Notes: generated by a model not told the origin, from the sequence alone. A stretch of DNA of 64,000 bases from CAWDLX01 sp046728155 (GCA_046728155.1 JBKPDY010000014.1:23009-87008), one strand, 5' to 3'. Counted from the first letter of the stretch, positions 35,702 to 44,488 are shown. A program made the numbers and translations.

Positions 35702-36505
35702 CTATGTGGTCAGTGCGGGTGAGCCGAGCCGGGACTGTCCTATGTAGTCGCTGATGTACGTATCGATGGTGCGGAGTGCCTGTCGTAGTGGCAATGGGGC
35801 CGGTATCCGGTCGGCGGCGGTCAATGGGCGTAGCAGGCGGTCGTGCAGCTTGGTGTAGAAGATGGCGATGCGTTGCCCATCGGGGGTGAGCGTGTAGCGG
35901 TTGGTGCCGGGTAGCCGGACGATGAGACCCTTGAGGCGAAGGCGCCGAAGGTCGTAGCTCATCTGGCCGGTTGTGTAGGCGACGCCGAGCAGCTCGCCAA
36001 CACGGGCGCGAAGGCTCCGGTTGGTGATGCCGGTGACGGCGAGCAGACACGCGCACAAGGCGCCGGCCAGGGCCATGACCCGGGGGTCGCCGAACCGCAG
36101 GGCCGGGGCCCTCCGCCCCTCCACAAGGGTGGGGTGCGCCACCCGCTCAAAGGCTGGGCTGGCGAGGAGACAGCCCTGACCGACCCGGACAGTATCCAGC
36201 AATCGTCGGTTAGCGTCACGGGCCTTGGCCACGAGTTCGGGCAGATGCTCCAGCCGGCGCAGCACGCCCAGGTCGTTCGGGTCGTTGACCACCGTCTCGA
36301 CCCGATACGCGCGGCCGTCCTTCAAATACTGCTTGATCCGGGAATGCTTGAAGTTCGCGTTGACCACGACCGTGTCGGTGTAGCGGTCGATGGCGGTGTG
36401 AAACGTCGTCGTGGTGTCCCGGGCGAGCCGCCGCCCGAAGATAATCTCGACATGGTCGGCGCGGCCGATGTCGAGGTTATCGGCGACCAGCGCCTCGAAC
36501 GCGCG
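35702..36505 (-). pseudogene. 5'-truncated gene of a widespread actinobacterial unknown family
   Basis: The minus strand encodes about 265 residues of a family I recall as common and uncharacterised in actinomycetes: FEALVADNLDIGRADHV, NANFKHSRIKQYLKDGRAYR, ETVVNDPNDLG and ALRFGDPRVMALAGALCA. The C-terminal part, with GQMSYDLRRLRLKGLI and YTLTPDGQRIAIFYTKLH, looks like a winged helix. The N-terminal half is missing: homology stops at about 36505, exactly where a methyltransferase fragment on the other strand begins. No own start remains, so it is called a pseudogene. Confidence 0.65.
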
Positions 36506-37136
36506 TGTGCTCGACCTCGAGCCAGGCATGGCGGTGCTCGACCTCGCCTGCGGCCACGGTCGGATCGCGAACCGGTTGGCCGCGCGCGGCTGCGCCGTCA
36601 CCGGACTCGACGCGGTCGCGGAGTTTCTCGACCTCGCTCGGAGCGGCGCGGCCGCCCTGGGCGTGTCCGTCGAGTACGTGCGCGGCGACATCCGCAAACT
36701 CCCGTGGACCGCCAGGTTCGACCGGGTCGTGAGTTGGTTCACCGCCTACGGCTACTTCGACGATCAGGGCAACCGCACGGTGCTCGCGGAGGCGGTCCGG
36801 GTGTTGCGGCCGGGCGGTCGGCTGCTGGTGGAGCTCAACAACCGGGACTGGATCGTACGCAACTTCCAGCCGCACCGGGTGACCCAGCTCGGCGACGACT
36901 TCATGATCGACCGGTCCGGCCCGCCGGACCCGCTCACGGGCCGGATGATCACCGAACGCACCCTGATCCGCGACGGCATGGTCCGGCACATGTCGTTCGA
37001 CCTCCGCCAGTTCGCATTCACCGAGCTGCGCGACTGGCTCCTCGACGCGGGCTTCAGCCGGGTCGACGGGCTCAACGAGCGCGGTGCGCCACTCACCATG
37101 GAGAGCCGCCGCATGATCGTAGTTGCATTCCGCTAG
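36498..37136 (+). pseudogene. 5'-truncated SAM-dependent methyltransferase
   Basis: The plus strand carries a class I methyltransferase from just before motif I (VLDLACGHGRIANRLAARG) through GLDAVAEFLDLA, YVRGDIRKLPW and VLRPGGRLLVELNNRDWIV to a normal C terminus. The usual 40-60 residues before motif I are absent and replaced by antisense sequence of the neighbouring truncated gene. Without the N-terminal helices the product would probably be inactive; an internal GTG or ATG could still give a short protein. Confidence 0.65.
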
Positions 37137-37359
37137 CGCCAAGATCGACCCGCGGTGCCAACTCGACGCGGTGCTGCGTGGGGCGGTGGGGTCAGTGTTG
37201 GCATCGGTTCGAAGCGACTCGAGGCGGTGCCGCCAGCGCTGTTGGAGCCTGCGTTAGTCGCCGGCCTGTAGCGGGCTCCTGCCCGCTCATACGACTAGAC
37301 GAAGTGTGGTACTTGACAACGCGCAACAGCCATCCACAATGGAGCTCGCAACGTACGCA

Positions 37360-37415
37360 GTGGTCGGACAATGGTAATGTGGTCCGGAATCGGTAATGTC
37401 AGTCCGGAATCTACA
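37360..37415 (-). repeat. IS-end-like repeat module 2
   Basis: On the minus strand it starts TGTAGATTCCGGACTGACAT and carries two units that on the plus strand read GGTAATGTGGTCCGGAA (37373-37389) and GGTAATGTCAGTCCGGAA (37392-37409), with a 19-base period. It aligns over about 55 bases with 38137-38191 in the same orientation. Multiple short repeats at a TG...CA-type end recall IS21-family termini. Confidence 0.6.
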
Positions 37416-37440
37416 TAGCAGTAGTAGTATGACAACTGGC

Positions 37441-37540
37441 TCCGAGAATTGTTTACCACTTCGCGGCGGTCGTCACGCTGTCGTCCGGGCTTGTTTACCA
37501 CTGATTGGTCGCACGTCGTCCGAACGTACTTGGCCACCTG
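37441..37540 (+). repeat. IS-end-like repeat module 3
   Basis: Reads CTCCGAGAATTGTTTACCAC, then GTCGTCCGGGCTTGTTTACC and GTCGTCCGAACGTACTTGGC. It matches module 1 at 29606-29709 in order and spacing and uses the same GTCCGG...TTACC motif as modules 2 and 4 in the opposite direction. The terminal TGTAG is lost or diverged. Confidence 0.5.
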
Positions 37541-37739
37541 TCTTCTTCGCGCGGCCGTGGTCGAGGTCAGGGGCCGCTGCCGTGACTCGCGCGCCGGTGC
37601 GGAGCCGGAGCCTCGGCGGCAACGTGCCCGCTGGCGAGCCCCACGCGTGCGCTTCGCGATCGGCTTGCCGAACTCCGACAGTTCCGGCAGATCCGGGCCC
37701 ACTTGGCCACTTCGCCGGGGTTGCCCACCCGCGCGTTGG

Positions 37740-37970
37740 TCAAAGGTCGAGGCGGAGGCCGGCTTGACGCTCGATCGTGCGCAGGGTGGTCCTCATCGCG
37801 TTGGAGCCTGGGTCGGATGCAACGATGGCGACGCCGCCTGGGCCCCGGATCTTCAGGTGCCCTTGGCCCGTGCGCTCAACGGTTCCACCTGCAGCCACGA
37901 CCGCGCGCTCGATCGCCCGGGCCTCTTTCGAGCGTCCCCGGCCGACCGCGCCGCGCCTGTTCATGGCCAT
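37740..37970 (-). CDS. HicA-like small protein, no partner
   Basis: A 76-residue basic protein. The order of a helix (KEARAIERAVVAAGGTVER), a GHLKIRGPGG strand pair and a final TTLRTIERQAGL helix fits the HicA/YcfA dsRNA-binding-like toxin fold, with His in GHLKI where HicA toxins have their catalytic His. No HicB antitoxin gene is adjacent. Similar solitary proteins occur on actinobacterial phages and plasmids. It lies between inverted IS-end-like repeats, so it may be cargo of a decayed element. Confidence 0.5.
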   Translation of the reverse strand: MAMNRRGAVGRGRSKEARAIERAVVAAGGTVERTGQGHLKIRGPGGVAIVASDPGSNAMRTTLRTIERQAGLRLDL

Positions 37971-38108
37971 GGGCTCATCCTAGGGGGTGGCCCGCGGGGC
38001 CCTGGAAGCCACGCCAGGCGCCAAACCGCGATGCCAGAGGCACCGTCCCCCGGCAGCGTCGCCCAGGATGTCTGTCGTGGTTGGACGGTCCGACATTAGA
38101 TGGGCGTC

Positions 38109-38191
38109 CCCAGTCGTCCGGACATACATTACCAATTGGCCGGACAGCGGTAATGTAGGTCCGGAATTGGTAATCCTTTCCGGAAACTACA
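38109..38191 (-). repeat. IS-end-like repeat module 4
   Basis: On the minus strand it starts TGTAGTTTCCGGAAAGGATT. It contains units GGTAATGTAGGTCCGGAA (38149-38166) and GGTAATCCTTTCCGGAA (38169-38185), plus an inverted unit GTCCGGACATACATTACC (38116-38133). It begins ten bases after the dnaB stop codon. Confidence 0.6.
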
Positions 38192-38200
38192 GCGACCGGA

Positions 38201-41200
38201 TCACGTGACCGCCATGTCCACGAAGCGGGAGAAGTGCAGTTGGGCCGCGACCGTGACGGTGCTTGTCGGGCCGTTGCGGTGCTTGGCCACGATGAAGTCG
38301 GCCTCGCCCGCCCGAGGTGACTCCCGGTCGTAGTAGTCGTCACGATGCAGCAGGATCACGACGTCGGCGTCCTGCTCAATCGAGTTGTGAGCGGCCACAC
38401 CATCAGCGATGAAGTTGTGCAGGCCCAGTACGGTCGCGTCGTACACCTCGCGCGGTCCGAGATCGTCGATGGCGGCTACCTCGTCCCATAACACGTCGTT
38501 GGTGGCGTGAAGGTCGAGTTCGACAGAGTCCAGCACGGCCGCGACCCGGGCCAGTCGGTGACGACCGGACACATGGTGCCCCGGCCGTGCGCTGATAACC
38601 GCGACGCCGCCCGGCTGATGGCGCGTCGGCGGGGGGGCGGTCAATGCGGCCCGCACGCGAGTCCAGATCTCCCTCGGCACAGTGTCCACAAGGGAGCCGG
38701 ATCCGACGTCGGTGAGCGCGGCCTCGGGCCGCCGGTGCGCGGAAGTCTGCCCGCCGTCCGCGCCGACCCGGCGCATGAAGCGAACCTGGTCGTCGCGGCC
38801 CATGATGTCCAATGTGTACTGGCCACCGTGCTCGGGATCCGGAAGGCAGCGCGTCCGGAACGTGATCCCGAGCCGGAGCAGCAGAGAGGCGACGCCGTCG
38901 GCCACGCGTCGGCTGCTCGGACCAAAGGAGATCCGGCCTCCGGGTTCTGCGCTGGCCATCGCCACGGAGCCATGGGCGGCCCACGCGTGCTTCAGGTAGA
39001 GGGCAACCTGACCGGTCGGCAGGGAGAATATCGGATCTGGAACTTCATCGGCGAAGGAGCCGTCGCCGAGAGCGCGGGCGAGGAGAACTATCTCGTCGTC
39101 GGGCAACGGTCGCGGCTTGACGGGGGCGGGAATGTGCCCGGGAACGGCGATCGGTGATCCTACGGCCAACTGCTCCAGCGGGGTCCAGCCGTCGATGGTG
39201 AGGAACTTGTGTCTGGCGGTCGCGTCGATCTGGCGGCCCGATGCGAGCCGCATCCGGTACACCGGCTTGACGCCACTGGAAAAGGCCCGTGTCATGGTAC
39301 GCGGCACGTACCTGAGCCGCTCGTCGAGCGCCCACAGTGGAATGTCGGTGACTCCGTTGGCTACCAGTTCGGCCAAGGTCACCTCCTGATTCGTGTCGGC
39401 CCGCACCAGTCGGGTCCCGCCGGCGAGACATCCGGACTCGCGCAGGTCGGCCAGCTGGGGGCGTTTGTCGGTTCGCTGCTCGGGTCCACGGTTGAGTTGG
39501 CTGACCGCGATGACCGGACACTCGATCTCCTTGGCCAGGAGCTTGAGCCCGCGGGACAGGTCGGCCACCTCCTGCTGGCGACTCTCGACCCGCTTCGGCG
39601 ACGTCATCAGCTGCAGATAGTCCACGATGACCAGCCGCAGGTCGTGGCGTTGGCGGAGCCGGCGGGACTTGGCACGGATCTCCATGAGGGTCATGTTCGG
39701 GGTGTCGTCGACGAAGACAGGCGCCTCGCTGATCTCGCCCATACGCCGGGCCAACCGCGTCCAGTCGTCGTCGGAGAGTAGTCCGGAGCGGAGCACATGC
39801 AGTGGCACCCTCGCTTCGGCCGCGAGCAGCCGGGTGACGATCTCGATCTTGCTCATCTCCAGCGAGAAGATGGCGCTGGACATGTTGTGGCGGACCGACG
39901 CCGAGCGGGCGAAGTCCATCGCAACGGTCGAGTTGTGGGTAGGCACCATGCCCGCGCCGGCCAGAAACAGGTGATCCGTACTGTCGACGCTCACGCAACG
40001 TACCGGCACACTCGGCACCCGTCGTACGTCCACAATGGAGCGGGACTGGGGTCGGAGCGGGGTGCTGAAAGTCAGGACGCGCCCCCGGCGTGCGGAGCCG
40101 CCGCCGGTGAGGGAGCACCGATAGCCGAGGCTCGCGACCAGCTCACGAATGTCGGCAGCGAAACCCTCACCGGTCACCCGGATCTGCGTGCTACGACCCG
40201 GTGCGACCGTCCCGGCGGAGTCGAGCAGACCGGCCAGCAACTGGCGGCGCTGGTCGATGGAGGCGCGCAGGTACGCAACGGGAACCCGCGCGGTGGCATC
40301 GCCTTCGGCGTCGCGTCCGGCGACACGACCGCCGAGGACGTACGGCGGCAGCGGTAGGTCGGAGCGGTCCGGCAGGTCGAGCGGCCGGGTGTTCGCCACG
40401 GCATGCATCGGGCGACCGTCGATCGGATGCCGCAGGGTGGCCGCGATATGACGGGTGGTCACCGTGGGCGAGGCCCCGAGCACCGTGGTTGCCGTCCGGG
40501 AGTGGAATCCGGGTGCGGCGACGGCTCCCACGCGTGAGGTCGTCACCCATCCGTGGTCCGCGTCGGCGACGACGACGGAGCCATCGGTGAACTCGACCTC
40601 GTAACAGTCCCGACCGAGCATGATCTCACTCGTCGCGACCACCCGGGTGGGTCGGCCGTCGGCGCCGAAGAGCAGGTCACCGGCGACGACATCCGCCATC
40701 GTGGTCCAGCCGTCGGGCGTCGGAAGCTCAGTCTGCAACGCCAGCGCCTTGCCGAGCCCGGGTCGCCCGGCGACGATGATGAGCTGGCCCGGGTGGAGGC
40801 CGTTGAGGAGCCGATCCAGGTCACCGAACCCGGTCGGTACGCCGGCCATCACCCCGTCGCGGGAGCCGACGGACTCGATCTCGTCAAGCGTCGGTTGGAG
40901 CAGATCGGCGAGGACCGCGAAGTCCTCGCTCACGCGGCGTTCGAGCACGTCGTACACGGCCTGCTGGGCCAGGTCGACCACGTCGTCGACATCGCGTCCC
41001 TGACCGACGGCCGAGCCGAACCCCATCTGCACGATCCGCGTCCCGGCCTCCACCAGCCGCCGGAGCACGGCTCGCTCGGCCACGATACGGGCGTAGTACG
41101 CCGCGTTGGCCGCGGTCGGCACCGACGACATCAGCGTGTGCAGGTACGCCGCGCCACCCATGCGGGCCAGGCTCCCGGCATCCCGCAGGAAGGCGGCGAC

Positions 41201-41476
41201 GGTCACGGCGTCAGCCGGCTCGCCCCGCCCGTAGAGGTCGAGGACCGCGTCGAACACGATCGCGTGGGCTGGCCGGTAGAAATCCCCGGACCGCAGGATC
41301 TCGACCACATCGGCGATCGCGTCCTTCGACAGGAGCATGCCGCCGAGGACGCTCTGCTCGGCCGCGATGTCCTGAGGCGGCGTCCGATCGAATGACGGAT
41401 CGGCGTACTGCCCCGGCGGCGCCGGTGTGGCCGGGCCGGGCTGGCCGGGCGTACGTACCTCGTCGGCGATCGACAC
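38201..41476 (-). CDS. dnaB: Replicative DNA helicase DnaB with two inteins
   Basis: The 1091-residue precursor splices to a normal 470-residue DnaB. N-extein (1-243) has the DnaB N domain (QDIAAEQSVLGGMLLS) and ends in Walker A GRPGLGK. Intein 1 is 244-515, middle extein 516-682 (STVAMDFARS ... VIVDYLQLM ... LADLRESG), intein 2 683-1031, C-extein 1032-1091 (SIEQDADVVILLHRDDYYDR). Both inteins interrupt conserved functional sites, so splicing is essential for helicase activity. GTG 41476 is used, behind GGGGGG; an open frame to 41791 encodes nothing conserved. It lies downstream of the rpsF-rplI ribosomal group with one divergent and one same-strand gene between. Confidence 0.95.
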   Translation of the reverse strand: MSIADEVRTPGQPGPATPAPPGQYADPSFDRTPPQDIAAEQSVLGGMLLSKDAIADVVEILRSGDFYRPAHAIVFDAVLDLYGRGEPADAVTVAAFLRDAGSLARMGGAAYLHTLMSSVPTAANAAYYARIVAERAVLRRLVEAGTRIVQMGFGSAVGQGRDVDDVVDLAQQAVYDVLERRVSEDFAVLADLLQPTLDEIESVGSRDGVMAGVPTGFGDLDRLLNGLHPGQLIIVAGRPGLGKALALQTELPTPDGWTTMADVVAGDLLFGADGRPTRVVATSEIMLGRDCYEVEFTDGSVVVADADHGWVTTSRVGAVAAPGFHSRTATTVLGASPTVTTRHIAATLRHPIDGRPMHAVANTRPLDLPDRSDLPLPPYVLGGRVAGRDAEGDATARVPVAYLRASIDQRRQLLAGLLDSAGTVAPGRSTQIRVTGEGFAADIRELVASLGYRCSLTGGGSARRGRVLTFSTPLRPQSRSIVDVRRVPSVPVRCVSVDSTDHLFLAGAGMVPTHNSTVAMDFARSASVRHNMSSAIFSLEMSKIEIVTRLLAAEARVPLHVLRSGLLSDDDWTRLARRMGEISEAPVFVDDTPNMTLMEIRAKSRRLRQRHDLRLVIVDYLQLMTSPKRVESRQQEVADLSRGLKLLAKEIECPVIAVSQLNRGPEQRTDKRPQLADLRESGCLAGGTRLVRADTNQEVTLAELVANGVTDIPLWALDERLRYVPRTMTRAFSSGVKPVYRMRLASGRQIDATARHKFLTIDGWTPLEQLAVGSPIAVPGHIPAPVKPRPLPDDEIVLLARALGDGSFADEVPDPIFSLPTGQVALYLKHAWAAHGSVAMASAEPGGRISFGPSSRRVADGVASLLLRLGITFRTRCLPDPEHGGQYTLDIMGRDDQVRFMRRVGADGGQTSAHRRPEAALTDVGSGSLVDTVPREIWTRVRAALTAPPPTRHQPGGVAVISARPGHHVSGRHRLARVAAVLDSVELDLHATNDVLWDEVAAIDDLGPREVYDATVLGLHNFIADGVAAHNSIEQDADVVILLHRDDYYDRESPRAGEADFIVAKHRNGPTSTVTVAAQLHFSRFVDMAVT
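38384..39430 (-). mobile_element. DnaB intein 2 (Cys1 class 1, 349 aa)
   Basis: Intein residues begin CLAGGTRLVRADTN and end NFIADGVAAHN, followed by Ser in the extein, so a standard Cys1...His-Asn+Ser intein. Block B has ATARHKFLT with the TxxH-like His. LLARALGDGSF resembles the first DOD homing-endonuclease motif and the 349-residue length allows an endonuclease domain, but the second motif is not clear. The insertion site LRESG/SIEQD is the one used by several actinobacterial DnaB inteins. Confidence 0.9.
39932..40747 (-). mobile_element. DnaB intein 1 (Ala1, class 3-like, 272 aa)
   Basis: The intein follows GRPGLGK directly and begins ALALQTELPTPDG, so position 1 is Ala and not Cys or Ser. 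Trp-67 in DHGWVTT, Cys-251 in VPVRCVSVDSTDHLFL and Thr-270 in VPTHN match the W-C-T motif of class 3 inteins, in which the internal Cys makes the first ester. Endonuclease motifs are decayed: YVLGGRVAGRD in place of a LGDG form, and LLAGLLDSAGTV with one acidic residue lost. Splicing restores the Walker A lysine-Ser-Thr. Confidence 0.88.
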
Positions 41477-41927
41477 TGCGAACCCCCCACCGTTCGGTCT
41501 CACCCCAGGGATAGTCCGGGGGTGTGACAACTCGCCGCGTGGTGCGCCCACCGCCACGTTCCCCCCGGCCGGCCGGCGCGCTGTCCCGCCCGTCCAGCTC
41601 GCCACGACAGGTGCCCAGATACACCCCCGGACCGGGCAACGGTAGGAACTGCTAGCGCGGCATTCAATGCCCGGTTGTTGATGAGCCTCGGGACAACCTG
41701 TGGACGACGCAGCGGTCGCGGTGCACAACCCTGTGGATGTCGTGTGCACAGTCGCCGGATCGGCCCCCGCCGGCCCGTCCTGCCTGCGCAAACGTCATAC
41801 GCAGGGTGTGCATAAAGAAAAAACTTGCGGCGTGTCCCGCATTCGGCGTGTCGCATCCCCGAACGTCGGCGAATATGGCGGTTCGGTGGATGGTGGACCG
41901 TCCACTCAACCGGCCACGCTCGCCCGT
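41477..41927. other. Divergent spacer between dnaB and a membrane protein gene
   Basis: About 450 bases. Two CTGTGGA sequences near 41697 and 41730, with GTGCACAACC between them, resemble DnaA-box cores but do not form a convincing cluster. The plus-strand frame is open here but not protein-like. Promoters for both genes are expected. Confidence 0.35.
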
Positions 41928-42800
41928 ATGGCGTCCGGCGACTGGAGATACGGTCAGCCGGATCGGCCGTGGCCCGCCGAGCCCGCCGCCGGTGACGAGC
42001 CGCCCGATCTCTGGCCTGACGAGCAGCGCCCGGCGTGGAGTGAGACCCCGGCCTGGTACCCGGGCACGGCCCCCGATCCGCGGGCCGGTTCCCGAAGGAA
42101 AGGAGGGCCGAACTGGCAGCCACCCGAGTCGGGGTGGGCCGAGAATCCGAGCAGTGGCTGGGCCACGCCACGCCACGCGGCCGCAGACGCCGACCGGCAC
42201 GGCAGCGACGGGCACGCCGCCACCGAACCTCGATACGGCGACCTCCTCGGCACCGGCCAACCCTCCGGCGACGAGCGGTACAGCACGAGTGGCATCGCAC
42301 CTCCCGCCGCCGGGGCCGACATCGACCGGTATCGCGGCGATCCGCGCTGGCTTGGCCCGGACGACTCGAGGCAGCACTCGGCGGGCCTCATCGCACGGGC
42401 ATCCGCGGAGGTGTCTCGGCCGTCCGTGGTCGATCCGCGGTTCGAGCCGTCCAGTGGGCGCCACGCGGCGGTCGTCGGTGTCGAGGATCGGGCCGTGCAT
42501 CCGCGAATCCCGCATGGGAACGCCGCTCCCCGACGGCTTCTGAGCATGACCGCGACCTGGTATGGCATCCCTGCCCTGTTCTGCCTGGTCTGGCTCCTGG
42601 TGGTCGAGTCCGACCGCCGAGGCTCAGCGGCCGCGGAGTTGCTGAGAAGCCTGCCATGGGCGCTGACGGCGATCGTGCTGTCGCTCGGCGTTGCCGCAAT
42701 ACTGCGCTGGGCTTCAATAAACTGGCGGCCCTGGACGCTGACCCTCGCCGCGGCCATCATCGGATCCGCCGTCGCCACGATCCTGCACTCCTTCGCGTGA
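41928..42800 (+). CDS. Hypothetical protein, disordered N terminus and C-terminal membrane helices
   Basis: A 290-residue protein of unknown function. About 200 N-terminal residues are rich in Pro, Gly, Trp and charged residues (repeated W-x(6-10)-P patterns) and look disordered. The last 80 residues hold three hydrophobic helices starting MTATWYGIPALFCLVWLLVV. Such proteins are common near rpsF-rplI in Micromonosporaceae. ATG 41928 is selected; the upstream open frame is not protein-like. Confidence 0.6.
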   Translation: MASGDWRYGQPDRPWPAEPAAGDEPPDLWPDEQRPAWSETPAWYPGTAPDPRAGSRRKGGPNWQPPESGWAENPSSGWATPRHAAADADRHGSDGHAATEPRYGDLLGTGQPSGDERYSTSGIAPPAAGADIDRYRGDPRWLGPDDSRQHSAGLIARASAEVSRPSVVDPRFEPSSGRHAAVVGVEDRAVHPRIPHGNAAPRRLLSMTATWYGIPALFCLVWLLVVESDRRGSAAAELLRSLPWALTAIVLSLGVAAILRWASINWRPWTLTLAAAIIGSAVATILHSFA

Positions 42801-42828
42801 TCCACCGTCCAACGGTGCCGGCGCCGAT

Positions 42829-44334
42829 TCAGCCGAGCTCAGCGGCCCGACCGATCATGTCGGCCAGGTCCCGTACCTGGGGATCCTCGGTGGTGTCGTA
42901 CGCCGCGGCGGCTACCGATCGAAGGTCGGTGAGTCGGACGCTGGCCATGTCGCGATCACCGCGTAGTACCTCGGCGAAGAAGGCCGCCGCGTAGCAGACC
43001 CGCAAGCGGGCGGACGCGGCCACGAACTCGCCTTGCAACTCGCCGACGAAGATGCCACGCACAGCCTCGCGCGCCTCGCCGTTGACCGGGTCGAGCCAAC
43101 GCACATCTGCCTGTGCGACAAGCCCTTCCGGCGGTGCCCCGGCTCGCAGCCGTACCACGTAGAGCGCGGTGACGCTGTGGCCGGGTCCGATCTCCCCGCC
43201 GTCCGCCGCGTTGTCTCGGAACTGCGACGGCGCCAGAGCGCGGTCCTCGTAGCCGAGCAGCCGATAACTGACCACAGTGGATGGATCGAAGCTCACCTGC
43301 GCCTTCGCGTCACGGGCCCGGACCGTCAGCGTCGCCGGCAACTGGGTGACGAAGAGTTGCCGGGCCTGGTCGCGATCGGAGACGTACACCACGAACCCGT
43401 CGCCCTCATCGGCGAGGCGCTCCATGAGCGCGTCGCCGTACTGGCTGCCGACTCCCACGCCCAGCAGCGTGATCTGCTTGCCGGCCTCCTCGCGTATCTG
43501 GCGCAGGATCGGCTCGGCGGTGGTATCGCCGGCGTTCGCGAGTCCGTCCGAGAGCAGGATGACCCGGTTGGTCGCGCCGGGAACGAATCCGGCCCGTGCG
43601 ACCTGGTACCCGGTGACGACGCCGGCCTCCAGATTCGTGCTGCCCTCGATCCTCAGCTCGTCGACCGCGCCGTGCAGGGCGGAACGACTCTCTACCCGGG
43701 TCATGGGGCGTACCACGGTCGCCTCGTTCGAGTACGCCACGATCGCCACGGAATCGGACCCGCGCAGCTGGTCAATGAGGACGTGCAGGGCGTCTTTGAC
43801 GAGGTCCAGCCGCCCCGGCTCCGCCATTGAACCGGAGACATCGATGACGAAGGTGAGCGCCGCGTCGGGCCGCGTCGCGCTGTCCTCCGCGCGGGTCTGC
43901 AGGCCGACGCGGAGCAGCCGGGTGTCGGTCGACGCATGCTGTGTGCTCGGCATGCGTGAGCCGTCGAGGGTGACCGAGAAGCCAGGTCCTGGCGGCTGCT
44001 CGTAGTCCTGGCGGAAAGCGTTGACGAACTCCTCCGGGCGTACGGTCGTGCGATCCGGCCGGTGGCCGTCGAGAATCTGCCGGCGCGCGTACGTATAGGA
44101 CGCGGTGTCGATGTCGAGCCCGAACGTGGACTGCGGTTGTCGCAGCGGGTTTACCGCGCCGTTGGCGTCGCTGGCCACTGACGGGACGGCCAGGTTCGAT
44201 ACCGAGCCGCCCCGACCGCTCAGTGGAGACGAGCCAGTTGCGGAGTTTGACGCGGAGCAGGCACTCAGCGCGACGACGGCGCCGACACCGGCGGCCGCCA
44301 GCCAAACGCGACGAGTGTGTCGCATGTGGACCAT
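42829..44334 (-). CDS. von Willebrand factor A domain lipoprotein
   Basis: A 501-residue lipoprotein with lipobox LSAC near residue 26. Residues about 70-130 match the DUF3520-associated N-terminal region (FGLDIDTASYTYARRQIL and VRPEEFVNAF). The vWA domain has the MIDAS DVSGSM, a Thr at STNLEAG and an Asp in LLSDGLANAGD. The C-terminal DUF3520 part follows (DLRSVAAAAY). It probably mediates metal-dependent protein contacts at the cell surface. GGGGAGC lies before ATG 44334. Confidence 0.87.
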   Translation of the reverse strand: MVHMRHTRRVWLAAAGVGAVVALSACSASNSATGSSPLSGRGGSVSNLAVPSVASDANGAVNPLRQPQSTFGLDIDTASYTYARRQILDGHRPDRTTVRPEEFVNAFRQDYEQPPGPGFSVTLDGSRMPSTQHASTDTRLLRVGLQTRAEDSATRPDAALTFVIDVSGSMAEPGRLDLVKDALHVLIDQLRGSDSVAIVAYSNEATVVRPMTRVESRSALHGAVDELRIEGSTNLEAGVVTGYQVARAGFVPGATNRVILLSDGLANAGDTTAEPILRQIREEAGKQITLLGVGVGSQYGDALMERLADEGDGFVVYVSDRDQARQLFVTQLPATLTVRARDAKAQVSFDPSTVVSYRLLGYEDRALAPSQFRDNAADGGEIGPGHSVTALYVVRLRAGAPPEGLVAQADVRWLDPVNGEAREAVRGIFVGELQGEFVAASARLRVCYAAAFFAEVLRGDRDMASVRLTDLRSVAAAAYDTTEDPQVRDLADMIGRAAELG

Positions 44335-44488
44335 CGAAGCTCCCCTGGTCGGTGTTGGTGATGCCAGTGGGACGCATCGGGGTCCGGCACGGAAGCGGCC
44401 GTGACCGCGTCTTAATCAACGTGTTAGCTGGCCGACTGTCCAGTGCAGACTCCGTGATCGGGCTGAGAGGCGTTCGTGACCTGACGCG

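Larger units (their letters stand above)
37137..37739. other. Gap of about 600 bases holding IS-end-like repeats
   Basis: No gene recognised. The stretch contains two of the IS-end-like repeat modules, listed separately at 37360-37415 and 37441-37540. The remaining sequence (37137-37359 and 37541-37739) shows no family resemblance in any frame. Confidence 0.4.

Noticed and set aside
35229..36056. 275-codon minus-strand frame
   Set aside because: Spans the end of one methyltransferase and the truncated unknown gene in a wrong frame; low-complexity Arg/Pro/His sequence.
41690..41765. Replication origin or DnaA-box cluster near dnaB
   Set aside because: Only two CTGTGGA cores, no AT-rich stretch and no dnaA/dnaN nearby.
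41477..41791. Upstream start for DnaB
   Set aside because: The added 105 residues are not DnaB-like; GTG 41476 has a ribosome site and gives a normal spliced length.
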